From an uncultured Faecalibacterium sp. (GTDB lineage: Bacteria > Bacillota > Clostridia > Oscillospirales > Ruminococcaceae): 59,384 bases of DNA. The notes beneath the pieces are model-generated. The model did not search any database, was not told the DNA's origin, and was given only the letters and a program-made list of their open reading frames with translations. The translations under genes were made by a program, and so were the position numbers. The stretch is from the NCBI GenBank assembly GCA_934511465.1, contig CAKSWG010000010.1:1-59384 (forward strand), given 5' to 3'. This document shows, in pieces, positions 58,492-59,384 of this stretch. How positions within the stretch are numbered: the stretch's first letter is position 1; each line of letters opens with the position of its first letter.

Positions 58492-59384
58492 ATGAACGAA
58501 CCACTGGCGCAGCGGCTGCGTCCAAAAACTTTGGCAGAGGTGTGCGGCCAGCAGCATCTGCTGGCGCCGGGCAGGGTGTTCCGCCGCACCATCGAAAGCG
58601 GCCGCATTCCCAACATGATCTTCTACGGCCCTTCCGGTACCGGCAAGACCACCGTGGCCCGTATCATTGCAGAGAACAGCGGCATGACCCTGCACAAACT
58701 CAACGGTACATCCTGCGGCACCGGCGACATCAAGGCAGTGCTCAAGGATATCGGCACGCTGGCGGGGGCAGGCGGTATCCTGCTGTATCTGGACGAGATA
58801 CAATACCTGAACAAAAAGCAGCAGCAGAGTTTGTTGGAGTGCATCGAGGATGGCTCGGTAACGCTGATTGCATCCACCACCGAGAACCCGTATTTTTACA
58901 TTTACAATGCACTGCTGTCCCGCTGCACGGTGTTTGAGTTCAAGTCGCTCTCTGCGGCAGATGTGGAACGCGGGCTGCACAATGCGCTGGAAAAGCTCTC
59001 GGAAGGGGAGAACACGGACGTTTGCATGGACGAGGACGCTTGTGCCTACTTGGCCGAGAGCGCGGGCGGCGATTTGCGCAAGGCGCTTGGCTGTCTTGAT
59101 TTTGCGGTGACGGCGGCCCCCATCGAGGACGGCAAAAAGCACATCACACTGGAGATGATCCAGCAGGTCACCCGCCGCACGGCCATGCGGTACGACCGGG
59201 ACGGCGACGACCACTACGACATCGTTTCGGCTTACCAGAAGTCCATGCGCGGCTCGGACCCGGATGCGGCGCTGCATTATCTGGCACGGCTTCTGGAAGC
59301 GGGGGATCTGCCCTCGGCCTGCCGCCGTCTGATGGTGTGCGCCTGCGAGGACGTGGGCCTTGCCTACCCGCAGATCATCCCCAT
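58492..59384 (+). CDS. rarA: replication-associated recombination protein RarA/MgsA (AAA ATPase), 3' truncated by window edge
   Basis: The frame opens at ATG 58492 behind GGAGGGAGAGG and runs past the right edge (297 codons seen; the family has about 430). It starts NEPLAQRLRPKTLAEVCGQQHLL and has Walker A GPSGTGKTT (Lys52), Walker B LLYLDEIQYLNK, sensor 1 STTENPYF and the arginine-finger region LLSRC. AAA clamp-loader-like RarA acts at stalled replication forks. The middle domain is marked by SAGGDLRKAL, and the C-terminal KSMRGSDPDAALHYLARLLEAGD matches the MgsA/RarA C-terminal domain. Confidence 0.95.
   Translation, partial: MNEPLAQRLRPKTLAEVCGQQHLLAPGRVFRRTIESGRIPNMIFYGPSGTGKTTVARIIAENSGMTLHKLNGTSCGTGDIKAVLKDIGTLAGAGGILLYLDEIQYLNKKQQQSLLECIEDGSVTLIASTTENPYFYIYNALLSRCTVFEFKSLSAADVERGLHNALEKLSEGENTDVCMDEDACAYLAESAGGDLRKALGCLDFAVTAAPIEDGKKHITLEMIQQVTRRTAMRYDRDGDDHYDIVSAYQKSMRGSDPDAALHYLARLLEAGDLPSACRRLMVCACEDVGLAYPQIIP

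Overview
The window looks like a chromosomal segment of a Gram-positive anaerobe of the Oscillospiraceae/Ruminococcaceae, most likely Faecalibacterium or a close relative. The clues are a GC-rich core, the gene order yicC-remA-gmk-priA-def-fmt-rsmB-rlmN-prpC-prkC-rsgA-thiN, a reverse-type rubrerythrin, and several widely conserved Clostridia sporulation-associated genes. The genus assignment is inferred from sequence character and not from a database search.

Bases 1 to about 7750 are AT-richer accessory DNA. They hold the right part of a type IC restriction-modification locus: the end of a RhuM-like gene, an unknown protein, HsdS, an extra out-of-frame HsdS half, a GIY-YIG/DUF4357 protein and HsdR, followed by a very AT-rich membrane protein gene. 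HsdM is not in the window and is presumably upstream. The hsdS gene carries two tandem repeats with likely function. One is a 12-bp repeat encoding three TAEL motifs in the central helix. The other is an 8-copy 5-bp repeat at the 3' end, which by copy number would fuse or separate a third target-recognition domain.

From 7750 on the DNA is core-like. A glycerophosphodiester phosphodiesterase is followed by a strongly expressed-looking operon of carboxyltransferase, biotin carrier and oxaloacetate/pyruvate carboxyltransferase (10224-13394). This has the subunit set of a transcarboxylase, with no biotin carboxylase and no sodium pump. A transposase-derived HTH gene follows. The long housekeeping operon (14203-26463) ends in a 26-codon spoVM-like gene. 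Next come a tRNA thiolase and a cysteine desulfurase (minus strand), then a uracil permease preceded by a leader peptide and terminator resembling pyrBI-type attenuation. Then come rubrerythrin, an acyltransferase-like membrane protein, a flavodoxin with twin operators, a YgbA/DUF1540 cluster, an LTA-synthase-like enzyme, rpsB-tsf, and cstA behind a T-box leader.

The right third holds a TrpR-like regulator, HAD phosphatases, a serine-rich SGNH hydrolase, an ABC-F ATPase, Gx transporter, Lon, EngB, Hsp33, the sporulation-type genes yqfD, yqfC and a ylbJ-like gene, tRNA-Thr(CGU), nth, and the start of rarA, which runs off the right edge. Two MITE-like repeats sit in intergenic DNA. If the host is indeed a non-sporing Faecalibacterium, the retained spoVM/yqfC/yqfD/ylbJ-like/ylmC genes are the most puzzling core feature. 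The hsdS repeat switch is the most striking accessory feature.
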